NCBI RefSeq assembly: GCF_002864685.1 | Contig: NZ_NMQZ01000038.1 | Coordinates: 1 to 63,324, forward strand | Reading direction: 5' to 3' | From: Alloalcanivorax mobilis | Lineage (GTDB): Bacteria; Pseudomonadota; Gammaproteobacteria; Pseudomonadales; Alcanivoracaceae | Length of the DNA: 63,324 bases | Shown here: piece by piece, positions 55,069 through 63,324 of the stretch | Numbering within the stretch: the stretch's first letter is position 1 | Layout: each line of letters begins with the position of its first letter | Program-made: the position numbers and the translations under genes | The notes under the pieces: generated by a model | What the model saw: only the letters and a program-made list of their open reading frames with translations | Databases searched by the model: none | Told to the model about the DNA's origin: nothing

Positions 55069-55117
55069 CAGCCTGTCGGACTTTCCGCGGTAGAACAGAC
55101 CTAAGTCCGACAGGCTG
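55069..55117 (-). repeat. 15-base perfect inverted repeat in operon leader
   Basis: Arms CAGCCTGTCGGACTT and its exact complement are separated by 19 bases and lie between the promoter and the start of the persulfide dioxygenase-like gene. It could be an RNA hairpin in the leader or a mobile palindromic repeat. Confidence 0.75.
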
Positions 55118-55160
55118 CTAGCGCGCTGTCGGGGTACGGCGAATCCGTGCCCCGATGCCC

Positions 55161-55189
55161 TTTATAGGTATGCCAATACGAATTGTCAA
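55161..55189 (-). promoter_or_regulatory. Near-consensus sigma70 promoter of the sulfide operon
   Basis: On the minus strand TTGACA and TATAAA are separated by exactly 17 bases in an AT-rich island, upstream of the persulfide dioxygenase-like gene. This is the best housekeeping promoter seen in the window. Confidence 0.8.
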
Positions 55190-55207
55190 ATAAGTTATAA
55201 GCTTATT
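55189..55207. promoter_or_regulatory. AATAAG-CTTATT palindrome abutting the -35 box
   Basis: The inverted repeat AATAAG-TTATAAG-CTTATT lies immediately upstream of TTGACA, touching its last base. It suits a repressor such as the ArsR-type BigR/SqrR that controls similar operons; no such gene is in the window. Confidence 0.5.
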
Positions 55208-55217
55208 CTTTAATGGT

Positions 55218-56696
55218 CTATAGGTCGCCAATCGGATTCCTGGGTTTTTTATGCCGGCCCAGGACCACGAAGGCCAGAGCCGCAAGAAGGCTGGGCCAGA
55301 CCCCGGCGATCATAAAAGGGGTGCGGCCCTGGCGGGGCTGGTATTCGCCGAGCAGCACATCGCGCTCGAACTGGGGCAGTTGTTTGACCACTTTGCCGTG
55401 GGGGTCGACCACGGCGGTGATGCCGTTGTTGGTGGCCCGCAACAGCCAGCGGCCGGTTTCCAGGGCGCGCATGCGCGCCATTTCGAAATGCTGATGGGGG
55501 CCGGCGGAGCGGCCGAACCAGGCGTCGTTGCTGATCGTCAGCAGCACGTTGGCGCTGGCGGTGCGCCGTGCCACCAGGTCCGGGTAGAGAATTTCGTAGC
55601 AGATGAACGGCGATACCTCCTGGCCGAGGGCGTGCAGATTGGGCTGATCCGGGTGGCCCGGCGTGAAGCTGGACATGGGCAGATCGAAGAACGGAATCCA
55701 GCCCCGAATCAGATCCTGCAGCGGCACGTACTCGCCAAACGGCACCAGTTTCTGCTTGTGGTAAACGCTGCTGGCGCCGTCGGCGCCGATCACCGCGATG
55801 CTGTTGTGATAGGTGGGCGGGAAGCGCTGCTGATCGCGCCACGGCAGCCCGGAGATCAGCGCGCCGCCGCGCGCCGCCAGCCGCTGGCCCTCGCCATTCA
55901 CGAAGCCTTCGATGTCCTGGTAGAACTCGATCATCGCCGATTCCGGCCAGATCACCAGGGTGTCCGTTGGCAGGTTATCGGTGAGGCCGGCGTAAATGCC
56001 CTGGGTTTGCTCGCGCATGGTGGCGAGCCATTTCAAATCCTGCGGAATGTTGCCCTGTACCAGCGCCACTTTCTGTTTGCCGCCGGCCGCCTCGGTGAAG
56101 CCGGCCTGGCCGCCGGCCAGAGCCAGCATCACCAGCACCACCGATGCCACCAGCGGCGCGCTGGTGTGGCCGCGCCGGCGCAGTAACTCGACCACGGTGG
56201 CCGAGAGCACCACCGCCAGCAGGGTCACCGCCCAGACGCCGCCCAGCGGTGCCAGCCCCGCCAGCGGCGTGTCGATCAGCGCGTAGCCGCTGTACAGCCA
56301 GGGGAAGCCGGTGAACAGCCAGCCGCGCAGCCAGTCGGCGATCAGCCACAGGCCAGCGAAGCCCAGCGCGCCCAACCGCCAGCGCCGGCTCAGCCAAAAG
56401 GTGAGGCCGTAATACAGGGCGATAAAAGCGGCGAACAGGCCGGTGAACGGGATCGACATCCACAGCGGCATGGCGCCGTAGTCGGTCATCGACACGTGCA
56501 GCCAGGACACGCCAAAGCTGAACATGCCGAGGCCGTAGAGCCAGCCGTGCAGCAGCGCCCGGCGGGGCGTGGCGGCGTTCAATAGCGAGGCGTAGCCGAG
56601 CGCGATGCTGACTGGCAGCACCGGCCAGAGGCCGTAGGGCGCGAAGGCGAGCGGAAAGAGCAGGCCGGCAATCAACGGCAACAGAAGTTTCAGCAT
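55218..56696 (-). CDS. lnt: Apolipoprotein N-acyltransferase
   Basis: A 492-residue inner-membrane enzyme that adds the third acyl chain to lipoproteins. About seven helices (first 170 residues and near 480) flank a periplasmic nitrilase domain with catalytic Glu in VIWPESAMIEF, Lys in YHKQKLVPFGEYVPL and Cys in SPFICYEILYPD. The start MLKLLLPLIAG was chosen because it begins the first helix. It is transcribed independently of its neighbours. Confidence 0.94.
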   Translation of the reverse strand: MLKLLLPLIAGLLFPLAFAPYGLWPVLPVSIALGYASLLNAATPRRALLHGWLYGLGMFSFGVSWLHVSMTDYGAMPLWMSIPFTGLFAAFIALYYGLTFWLSRRWRLGALGFAGLWLIADWLRGWLFTGFPWLYSGYALIDTPLAGLAPLGGVWAVTLLAVVLSATVVELLRRRGHTSAPLVASVVLVMLALAGGQAGFTEAAGGKQKVALVQGNIPQDLKWLATMREQTQGIYAGLTDNLPTDTLVIWPESAMIEFYQDIEGFVNGEGQRLAARGGALISGLPWRDQQRFPPTYHNSIAVIGADGASSVYHKQKLVPFGEYVPLQDLIRGWIPFFDLPMSSFTPGHPDQPNLHALGQEVSPFICYEILYPDLVARRTASANVLLTISNDAWFGRSAGPHQHFEMARMRALETGRWLLRATNNGITAVVDPHGKVVKQLPQFERDVLLGEYQPRQGRTPFMIAGVWPSLLAALAFVVLGRHKKPRNPIGDL

Positions 56697-56797
56697 GGCA
56701 GGTGGTGGGTCCCCGGAGTCACAAGGCAAAGAACAAGGCAATGCCGATTCTGGCAATGCCTCGTTATACGCAAATTAACCGGGTTAATCCACGCTCA

Positions 56798-57679
56798 TCA
56801 GACCAGCGCGGTGTCGAGAATAAGCATCACCGCGAAACCGGCGCACAGGGCCAGGGTGGCGGCGGTGGAATGGTCGTTGCGGTGCAGTTCGGGGACGATT
56901 TCATGGACCACCGCCACCAGCATGGCGCCGGCGGCCAGCGCCAGGCCCCAGGGCAGCAGCGAATGGGACAGCCCGGTCAGCCAGGCGGCGATTACCGCGG
57001 CCAGGGGTTCCACCACGCCGGACGCGGCGCCACACAGAAACGCCTTGCCCCGCGCCATGCCGGCGGCGGCCAGCATCATCGCCACCACCAGCCCTTCGGG
57101 AATGTCTTGCAGGGCAATGCCCAGGGCCAGGCCGGTGGGCTGATCGCCGGCCGCCGCCACGCCCACCGCCATGCCCTCGGGCACGTTGTGGGCAACGATG
57201 GCGATCACGAACAACAGCACCGGCGACAGCGCCGCCGAGCGTTGGGCGGCGGCGCTGCCCGGGCCCAGGTGACGCAGTAACACACGGTCCACGGCGAGCA
57301 GCCCGCCGCCGCCGGCGAGCAGCCCGACACTGACCAGCAGCGCCGCCGTCCAGGCGCTGTGGCCCTGCTCGCCGGCCACGTCGAGTGCCGGAATCAGCAA
57401 CGAAAACGCGGTGGCGGCCAGCATCACCCCGGCGCCGAAACCGAGCAGGCAATCGGTGCTGGTGGCGGACACCCGGCGCATAAACAGCACCGGCACCGCG
57501 CCCAGCGCCGTGCCCAGCGCGCACAGCATGCCGCCGTTGAGCGCCGCGCGCTGGGCGGCCGGCCAGTGCGGTGCCATTAGCAGCAGGGCACAGAAAGCCA
57601 GCGCGACGCCGCCGCCCACGGTGATGCAGATGCGGGTGGCGCGCCGGGTGTCGGTGAGCAGCGGCAGCGGCGTGTTCAT
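56798..57679 (-). CDS. ZIP family divalent metal transporter
   Basis: A 293-residue membrane protein with eight helices and the two ZIP metal-site motifs [14 protein letters not shown] and [15 protein letters not shown]. It probably imports zinc, manganese or iron. Its start overlaps the sodA stop (ATGA). The same pairing follows sodM in Pseudomonas, which suggests supply of metal to the Mn enzyme. Confidence 0.9.
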   Translation of the reverse strand: MNTPLPLLTDTRRATRICITVGGGVALAFCALLLMAPHWPAAQRAALNGGMLCALGTALGAVPVLFMRRVSATSTDCLLGFGAGVMLAATAFSLLIPALDVAGEQGHSAWTAALLVSVGLLAGGGGLLAVDRVLLRHLGPGSAAAQRSAALSPVLLFVIAIVAHNVPEGMAVGVAAAGDQPTGLALGIALQDIPEGLVVAMMLAAAGMARGKAFLCGAASGVVEPLAAVIAAWLTGLSHSLLPWGLALAAGAMLVAVVHEIVPELHRNDHSTAATLALCAGFAVMLILDTALV

Positions 57680-58296
57680 CGCGACGCTGGCAGGGCCACC
57701 TGGTAACGGCGCGCCACCTCGGGCCAGTGAATCACGTTATAGAAGGCGGCGATGTAGTCGGGCCGGCGGTTCTGATAGAGCAGATAGTAGGCGTGCTCCC
57801 AGACGTCCAGCCCGAGAATCGGCGTCAGGCCTTGCATCAGCGGACTGTCCTGATTGCCGGTGTGCTCGATCCGTAACTCACCGTGCGCATCGACGCACAG
57901 CCACGCCCAGCCACTGCCGAAACGGCTCAGGGCGGCTTGGGTGAAGGCCTTCTGAAATGCCTCGAAACCGCCCAGTTGCTGGTCGATGGCGCGGGCCAGA
58001 TCGCCGTCGGGTACACCGCCTCCGGAGGGTGACATTACGGTCCAGAACAGGGAGTGGTTGGCGTGGCCGCCGCCGTGGTCGATCACCGCCGGGCGCAGGG
58101 ATTCCGGCAGTTCAGCCACGCGCGCCACCAATTCCTCCACCGGCAGCCCGGCCCATTCGCTGCCCTGCAACGCGGCGTTGAGATTGTTGACGTAGGTCTG
58201 GTGGTGACGCTGGTGATGGATTTCCATGGTGCGCGCGTCCACATGGGGCTCGAGGGCGTCGTAGGCGTAGGGCAGATCCGGTAATTGGTGGGGCAT
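57676..58296 (-). CDS. sodA: Superoxide dismutase, Mn-type
   Basis: A 206-residue Fe/Mn superoxide dismutase: [20 protein letters not shown], metal ligands in [21 protein letters not shown] and DVWEHAYYL, with GNQDSPLM and HANHS spacing typical of Mn enzymes. An upstream open frame exists but has no family sequence; TTTCCTCC (GGAGGAAA) precedes this start. It removes superoxide in the cytosol. Fur control of a Mn-SOD is known in Pseudomonas (fumC-orfX-sodA). Confidence 0.94.
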   Translation of the reverse strand: MPHQLPDLPYAYDALEPHVDARTMEIHHQRHHQTYVNNLNAALQGSEWAGLPVEELVARVAELPESLRPAVIDHGGGHANHSLFWTVMSPSGGGVPDGDLARAIDQQLGGFEAFQKAFTQAALSRFGSGWAWLCVDAHGELRIEHTGNQDSPLMQGLTPILGLDVWEHAYYLLYQNRRPDYIAAFYNVIHWPEVARRYQVALPASR

Positions 58297-58313
58297 TGTT
58301 TCCTCCGTGGCGG

Positions 58314-58751
58314 TCAGTGAATGCTTACGCCGCCGCTTTGCAGGGCGTTGCGGTGGGCGTGGTGGCCGCTCACCAGCCAGTGCAGTTGCTGCTGGTCGCG
58401 GTGGCGGCGCAAGAAGGCCAGGGCGTGGCGGTAGGTGGCGCTGCTGTGACGCAAGGCCGCGTACTGCAGCCCCGGGGGCGAGCGCTGATCGGCGGCCACC
58501 AGCACCAGATAGTCGTGCACCGAGGCCAGATAATCGGCGCTCAGCGCCGGTTGCCCGAGGCGCTCGTAAAGGGCCGCCAGATTGAAGTGCGAGGTCACCA
58601 GGGCGGCGACCGCTTCGTCCGGGTCGTGCCATTGATCGAACAGGGCGCGGGCCAGCGCCAGGGCGTTGAGGTATTGCGCCCGGGCATCGTTCAGGCGGCC
58701 GTTTTCGAACAGCCGGTTGGCCTCGCGGGTGAGGTCGCGCCAGCGCTGCAT
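58314..58751 (-). CDS. TPR-like protein, orfX of the sodA operon
   Basis: A 145-residue helical protein with tetratricopeptide-like pattern ([41 protein letters not shown]). It matches the small orfX gene before sodA in Pseudomonas, whose role is unknown. The fumC gene usually upstream of orfX is absent here. It is 18 bases from sodA and first in the Fur-box operon. Confidence 0.8.
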   Translation of the reverse strand: MQRWRDLTREANRLFENGRLNDARAQYLNALALARALFDQWHDPDEAVAALVTSHFNLAALYERLGQPALSADYLASVHDYLVLVAADQRSPPGLQYAALRHSSATYRHALAFLRRHRDQQQLHWLVSGHHAHRNALQSGGVSIH

Positions 58752-58850
58752 AGCGTGCTCCTTGCCGCCACCGGTGCGCGGGGCGCCGGGGCGATGTCCT
58801 GGGGAGGCTGGCTGCCGGGTAAAACGGGTAGCTGCGGAGGGAGTATTTGA

Positions 58851-58871
58851 TAATGGTAATGATTATCATTT
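58851..58871 (-). promoter_or_regulatory. Strong Fur box upstream of orfX-sodA-zip
   Basis: TAATGGTAATGATTATCATTT closely matches the 19-base Fur consensus and is the best of four Fur-like sites in the window. It lies about 100 bases before orfX. It predicts induction of the Mn-SOD operon in iron starvation. Confidence 0.85.
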
Positions 58872-59008
58872 TTGAAATGATCGGACAAGCTTTTCCTCGC
58901 CTTGGCGACATCCGCCGGCTTTGCGGTATAGGTAATCGCGATTTATAGTGCTCTCCTATCAATAAAAAAGATGGCTGGCCGGTGCCGGCTTCGATCCGGA
59001 GGTCGTTG

Positions 59009-59950
59009 ATGGACGTCAAACAGCTTCATTCTCTGGTGGCGGTGTTCGAGGAGGGCAGTTTCTCCGCCGCCGCCCAGCGGTTGAACATTGTTCAGCCGGC
59101 CTTGAGCCAACAGATTATCGGCCTGGAGAAAGAACTCGGGGTTCAGCTGTTTACTCGCACCAACCGGGGGGTGGCGGCGACCCGTCACGGCCAGCGGTTG
59201 CTTAACCATGCGCGGTTGATCCTGCGGCAAATGGAAATCGCCCGGAACGACTTGAAGACTTCGATGGAGTCGGAGCCGGCCGGCGAGGTGATTATCGCGC
59301 TGCCGGTTACCGTCACCGCGATTCTGGCGCCGCGTCTGCTGCTGTGGCTGGAGCGGCACTATCCGCGGATCACTTTGCAGATCGTTGAAGGGCTGAGTTC
59401 CGAAAGCGGCCATGTGGTGGAAACCGGCAAAGTGGAACTGGGGGTGATCCCCAATGCCGCCGAGCTGGAAGACGTGGAGTCGATACCGGTATTGCGGGAA
59501 TATTTCTATCTGATTGGCAGCCCGGACCTGGTCGGTCCGGAGCGGGGTGAAATCAGCCTCGCGGACGCCGCCGCGCGGCCGCTGGTGCTGGGTGATCGCA
59601 CCCACAATCTGCGCCGGGTGATCGATGAACACGTGGTCGAAGCGGGCGCCACCCTGAATCTGCGTTACCAGCAAAACGGGCCGAAAACCCTGGCCAGCAT
59701 CGTCGATCAGGGGCTGGCTTGCATCATCACCAATTTTCCCATGCCGCTGGACAATAACCGCACCCACCCACGTGTGGCGCGGCGCATTGTCGACCCGGAG
59801 ATTACGCGCCTGGTCACCGTCGCCTGGCCCCGTAAACGGCCGTTGTCGAAACCCGCCGAGCGGGTGCGCGAAGGGCTGATTCACCTGATGATCGAAGCGG
59901 CGCAGCAAGGCGAATGGAAAGCGGAAGTCATGCCCTTGGCCTCGGCATAA
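59009..59950 (+). CDS. LysR-type transcriptional regulator
   Basis: A 313-residue LysR regulator: N-terminal winged HTH ([36 protein letters not shown]) and a periplasmic-binding-like effector domain ([29 protein letters not shown]). The start has GGAGG seven bases upstream. It is codirectional with tctCBA, 135 bases away, and probably regulates it in response to a carboxylate. Confidence 0.92.
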   Translation: MDVKQLHSLVAVFEEGSFSAAAQRLNIVQPALSQQIIGLEKELGVQLFTRTNRGVAATRHGQRLLNHARLILRQMEIARNDLKTSMESEPAGEVIIALPVTVTAILAPRLLLWLERHYPRITLQIVEGLSSESGHVVETGKVELGVIPNAAELEDVESIPVLREYFYLIGSPDLVGPERGEISLADAAARPLVLGDRTHNLRRVIDEHVVEAGATLNLRYQQNGPKTLASIVDQGLACIITNFPMPLDNNRTHPRVARRIVDPEITRLVTVAWPRKRPLSKPAERVREGLIHLMIEAAQQGEWKAEVMPLASA

Positions 59951-60085
59951 TAAAAGATGATATCTGGTATTGCTAAATAGTATTTTTTTGTTGTCGGGCC
60001 AGGTTCTAATCTGTGCGCTCGAGTTTTTTGAGCCCTTTCCCGGTTCATACCTGACGTTATTGGCTGACCGGCCCTGGAGACAACA

Positions 60086-61039
60086 ATGAGACTAATAAAA
60101 CGAAGCGTCGCCGCGATGGCGGCGTGTTTGATGATCTGCGCGTTTACGCTGAGCCCTGCCCAAGCCGGAGAGTGGCCCGGCAAACCGATTAATCTGTACG
60201 TGGGCTTCTCCGCCGGTGGTGGCGCGGACACCCTGGCCCGGTTGTTGGCAAAGGCTCTGGAAGAGCAGTTGGGCCAGCCGGTGGTGGTGGAAAACAAAGC
60301 CGGCGGTGGCGGGGTGGTGATGGCCACCTTGTTGCAACGGGCCAAAGCGGACGGTTACACCATCGGCTTTACCTCGGACTCCACCTTCGATGCGCTGCCC
60401 GCCATCGTGCGCACAGCCTACCAATCCGATGATTTCGATTACCTGGCGACCGTTACCGAGTTGCAAAATTCCCTGGTGGCCGGTGCCAACGCACCGTTCT
60501 CCAACTGGAAAGAAATGGTCGAATACGGCCGCGCCCACAACGGCATTACCTTTGGGTCGCTGTCACCGATTACGGCTAAATTCGCGGAAAAGGTGGCGGC
60601 CCAGGAAGATCTTCGCGTACGCACGGTACCGATTCAGGGTGGCCGGCAGATTATCACCGATGTGATGGGCGGCCACATTGATGTGGGTTGGAGCGCCGGT
60701 GTGCACCAGGCCTATATCAATGGTGGCGGCGTGAAGGTGATTGCGTCCTTGAATAGTGATCGTCTCGCCACCTCGCCGGATGTGAAATCGATCACCGAGC
60801 TGGGCTATGACCAGTCGTATACCAGCTATTTTCTGGTGGCGGCGCCCAAGGGCATTCCCGAGGCGGTGCGCGAGCGCCTGATCGCGGCGGTGCAGAAGGC
60901 AGCGGCCTCGCCGGAAGTGGCGGATCTGGCCGAGAAGAAAATGAAATTTCCCAATGTGGTGCTCAAGCCCGATGAGTTGACGTCGTTCATTGTCGAGCGC
61001 AGCGCCCGCAATGAGAAAGAATTCAAAGGCGGTCAATAA
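60086..61039 (+). CDS. tctC: Tripartite tricarboxylate transporter substrate-binding protein
   Basis: A 317-residue Bug/TctC protein with signal peptide (ICAFTLSPAQA) and the family motif INLYVGFSAGGGADTLAR, then VENKAGGGGVVMATLLQRAKADGYTIG. It binds an organic acid in the periplasm. It is the first gene of the tctCBA operon. Confidence 0.93.
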   Translation: MRLIKRSVAAMAACLMICAFTLSPAQAGEWPGKPINLYVGFSAGGGADTLARLLAKALEEQLGQPVVVENKAGGGGVVMATLLQRAKADGYTIGFTSDSTFDALPAIVRTAYQSDDFDYLATVTELQNSLVAGANAPFSNWKEMVEYGRAHNGITFGSLSPITAKFAEKVAAQEDLRVRTVPIQGGRQIITDVMGGHIDVGWSAGVHQAYINGGGVKVIASLNSDRLATSPDVKSITELGYDQSYTSYFLVAAPKGIPEAVRERLIAAVQKAAASPEVADLAEKKMKFPNVVLKPDELTSFIVERSARNEKEFKGGQ

Positions 61040-61064
61040 CAACAACGCGGACAAAGGTGGTTCC

Positions 61065-61514
61065 ATGAATGCGCGAAAAATTGATCTTTGCGTGGGTGCC
61101 GCGACGGTGTTGGCCGGCATCCTGGCACTGGTTTATCTGATTCCCGCCTATATCGATGAAGGGTTCGGGTTTGGTTTGTCGCCCCGCGGCTTCCCCTACG
61201 TGTGCGCGGCGGCCATTACCGCCCTCGGTGCGCTGCTGGTTCTGCTGCGGTTGCGACCCGCGCCCGGCGGCGACCGGCCTTCGCCCATCGACGCACGCGC
61301 CTTGCGCCGTCTGGCCGGGGTGTTGCTGGTGTTGGTGCTGACCCTGGCGCTGATGGAGTGGGCCGGGTTTATCGTTTCCGGCGCCGTCACCGTGGCGATT
61401 CTGATGTGGCTGATGGGGGAGCGGCGTTGGCTGCCGCTGGTCGCCACCTCGCTGGGCTGGACCCTGTTTCTGTGGGTGTTGTTTGACCGCATTCTCGCCA
61501 CGCCTTTGCCTTGA
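61065..61514 (+). CDS. tctB: Tripartite tricarboxylate transporter small subunit TctB
   Basis: A 149-residue protein with four helices (about residues 10-28, 42-62, 82-100 and 110-145) and GFGLSPRGFPYVCAAAIT, the TctB pattern. It starts at MNARKIDLC with AAAGGTGG upstream and lies 25 bases after tctC. Confidence 0.9.
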   Translation: MNARKIDLCVGAATVLAGILALVYLIPAYIDEGFGFGLSPRGFPYVCAAAITALGALLVLLRLRPAPGGDRPSPIDARALRRLAGVLLVLVLTLALMEWAGFIVSGAVTVAILMWLMGERRWLPLVATSLGWTLFLWVLFDRILATPLP

Positions 61515-61523
61515 GGAATCTCC

Positions 61524-63020
61524 ATGCATGAAGTTCTAGCGGGGTTGGCGGACGCCTTTACGCTCACCAATCTCATGTTCGTTGTTCTCGGTGTGCTGGT
61601 GGGCCAGCTGTTCGCGGCGGCGCCTGGCGTGGGCGCCTTGATCGCCATCACCATCGCGGTGCCCTACACGTTTTACATGAGCCCGGTGGCGGCCTTGGGC
61701 TTTTTGATTGGCATCAATAAAGGCGGCACCATTGGCGGCGCGGTATCCGCGATTCTGATGAACACGCCGGGTTCACCGGAAGCCACCGCCACCACCTTCG
61801 ATGGCTATCCGATGACAAAAAAGGGGCAAGCGCGAAAAGCTCTGCGCGCCGCCCATCTGTCGTCGGTCACCGGCGACACGCTCAGTGATCTGGTGCTGTT
61901 CTTTGTCGCCGCGCCGCTGTCTCTGGTGGCCATGAGAATGGGGCCCCCGGAAATGGCCAGTGTCATTCTGGTGGCGCTGGTGATCATCGCCGGTCTGGTC
62001 GGAAATTCTATGATCAAAGGGCTGATCGCCGCGTTTTTCGGCGTGTTTCTCAGCCTGGTTGGCATGGACTCCGCCACCGCCGCGCAACGGCTGACCTTTG
62101 GCATTCCCGAACTGATGGACGGTATTTCCATCACCGCCGCTGGCATCGGCGTGTTGGCCCTGGGGGAAATTCTTCGCCAGATCGTGTATTCGCACAAAAA
62201 CCTGAACGAGAAAACCGAGGTGTCGGCAACCGCCGGCGAACCGTTCCGTTTTTCCGACTATCGCGCCATCTTTCCCACCATTTTGCGTTCGACGTTTATC
62301 GGTACCATGATCGGCGCGATTCCGGGTATCGGCTCCAGCGCCGCCGGCTTTCTCGGCTACACCGCCGCCAAGCGGGCGTCGAAAACCCCCGAGCGGTTTG
62401 GGCAGGGCGAGATCCGAGGCGTGGCGGCCTCCGAAGCGGCCAACAGCTCGGTGGTTGGCGCCAACTTCATCCCCCTGCTTTCCCTGGGCATTCCCGGTAA
62501 CGTGGCGGCGGCGATCATTCTGGGCGCCTTTATTATTCACGGTATCACGCCCGGGCCTCAGCTGTTCTCTGAACAGCCGAGGCTGATCTACGCTCTGTTT
62601 GGCGTGATGATCATCGGCGACATGGTGAATCTGTTCACCGGCCTGTTCACCATGCGGCTGTTCGCCGGTGTCATCCGTATTCCCCTGACCTATATCATTC
62701 CCTGCGTCGTGGTGCTGTGCATTACCGGCGTGATCGTGGCGGACAGTCTGTTCGATGCCTGGTTGCTGGTGGGCATGGCGGCGATCGGATTTTTTATGCG
62801 GATGCTGGATTTCTCGTTCGTGACTTTCATCATTGGCTTCGTGCTTGGCCCCATGTTCGAACGTGCCTTTGGTCAGGCGATGATCATGGCCGACGGTGAC
62901 CCCGCCTATCTTTTACAGCGGCCTATTGCCTGCTTCTTTATCGCCCTGGCGGCGTTGTTGCTGGTGAGTTTGCTGCGTCAGCATCGTAAGTCTTCCCGGC
63001 TGGCTGCTTTGAAGCGGTAG
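61524..63020 (+). CDS. tctA: Tripartite tricarboxylate transporter large subunit TctA
   Basis: A 498-residue protein with 11-12 helices. TctA signatures include APGVGALIAITIAVPYTFYM, GGAVSAILMNTPGSPEATATTFDGYPM and GAIPGIGSSAAGFLGYTAAKRAS. It carries the transport path, using the cation gradient with TctB. A strong terminator follows. Confidence 0.95.
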   Translation: MHEVLAGLADAFTLTNLMFVVLGVLVGQLFAAAPGVGALIAITIAVPYTFYMSPVAALGFLIGINKGGTIGGAVSAILMNTPGSPEATATTFDGYPMTKKGQARKALRAAHLSSVTGDTLSDLVLFFVAAPLSLVAMRMGPPEMASVILVALVIIAGLVGNSMIKGLIAAFFGVFLSLVGMDSATAAQRLTFGIPELMDGISITAAGIGVLALGEILRQIVYSHKNLNEKTEVSATAGEPFRFSDYRAIFPTILRSTFIGTMIGAIPGIGSSAAGFLGYTAAKRASKTPERFGQGEIRGVAASEAANSSVVGANFIPLLSLGIPGNVAAAIILGAFIIHGITPGPQLFSEQPRLIYALFGVMIIGDMVNLFTGLFTMRLFAGVIRIPLTYIIPCVVVLCITGVIVADSLFDAWLLVGMAAIGFFMRMLDFSFVTFIIGFVLGPMFERAFGQAMIMADGDPAYLLQRPIACFFIALAALLLVSLLRQHRKSSRLAALKR

Positions 63021-63060
63021 CGGATGCGCTGAAAGTTTCTTCGAGGTGTTGTTTTTGCTG

Positions 63061-63087
63061 GCCGGCGCGAAAGCGCCGGCTTTTTTT
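63061..63087 (+). terminator. Rho-independent terminator of tctCBA
   Basis: Stem GCCGGCGC/GCGCCGGC with a GAAA tetraloop is followed by seven T, 40 bases after the tctA stop. Confidence 0.92.
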
Positions 63088-63263
63088 GTTCTTCGCGGAA
63101 TAGCGGAAATTGACTCAATGCCGATCCATTTCCCATCGCCGCTGACGCCCTGTTGGGCGTCCTACTTGATTCGTGGCGTTGCCACTCACCCTTCGGGCCG
63201 CCTTCGGCGTTCCAGCCGCAAGCGGCTGGTCTTGCTTGTTTCATGTCAGATTCTCACCCTTAG

Positions 63264-63286
63264 CAACGAAGCCGCTGTGGGAGATT
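63264..63286 (+). repeat. REP-like 23-base repeat, copy 2
   Basis: Same 23-base element as at 907-929 with one mismatch; GCTGTGGGAGATT is shared. Confidence 0.4.
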
Positions 63287-63324
63287 CTATGGTCCCCGAC
63301 AAGGCTCACTAGAGCCTTGCGGGG

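Larger units (their letters stand above)
63021..63324. other. 304-base region after tctA
   Basis: No gene is supported. It holds the tctA terminator and the second copy of the REP-like repeat. Nothing else is recognisable up to the window edge. Confidence 0.5.

Noticed and set aside
58297..59019. N-terminal extension of sodA through an open frame
   Set aside because: The sequence is Arg/Pro-rich without homology and overlaps orfX, while the SOD family begins at [10 protein letters not shown] with a good ribosome-binding site.

Overview
This is a 63.3 kb stretch of GC-rich gammaproteobacterial chromosome. The gene order leuS-lptE-holA-proA-nadD-rsfS-rlmH-mrdA-rodA-mltB-rlpA-dacA-ybeD-lipB-lipA is the Pseudomonas-type cell-wall cluster. 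Together with a PPi-type phosphofructokinase and an amide/urea operon it suggests an Alcanivorax-like marine heterotroph; that placement is inference. I saw no rRNA, tRNA, CRISPR array, prophage or complete insertion sequence.

Layout. 0.2-8 kb: LOG-family hydrolase, DUF2459 protein, a PepSY/TonB-receptor iron-uptake pair with a Fur box, a rhodanese-fold protein without its cysteine, and a PPi-dependent phosphofructokinase cut by an in-frame amber codon. 8-19 kb: an amide/urea island. A response regulator and an unusual NCS1-permease/histidine-kinase/receiver fusion face a urtABCDE-fmdA-fmdB operon. 19-26 kb: MaoC hydratase, mpl-ubiX, a Fur-box exbB-exbD-exbD-tonB operon, an NlpE-like lipoprotein, a 29-codon membrane ORF and a GST. 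26-32 kb: ECF sigma factor, FecR and a TonB receptor that carries a second in-frame amber codon, then dacB. 32-50 kb: the cell-envelope, lipoate and leuS cluster, with the eroded remains of a D-amino-acid transaminase gene between dacA and ybeD. 50-55 kb: a sulfide-detoxification operon (persulfide dioxygenase-like, DUF442-SQR fusion) plus a SulP transporter. 55-59 kb: lnt, and an orfX-sodA-ZIP operon behind a strong Fur box. 59-63 kb: LysR regulator and a tctCBA tripartite carboxylate transporter.

How the genes work together. Iron is the main regulatory theme: four Fur-like boxes precede two receptor systems, the TonB motor and the superoxide dismutase operon. Nitrogen from formamide and urea is the second theme, with uptake, hydrolysis and sensing in one island. 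Two genes carry in-frame amber codons with intact reading frames after them, and a third is a deletion remnant, so there is some gene decay.

The most striking non-genic structure is a family of 7-base tandem repeats. They usually occur as two facing arms around a short spacer. They fill five of the six intergenic gaps between convergent genes, and at nadD and lipA they supply the start context and the stop codon. Each locus has its own heptamer, so these are not copies of one sequence but a shared architecture.
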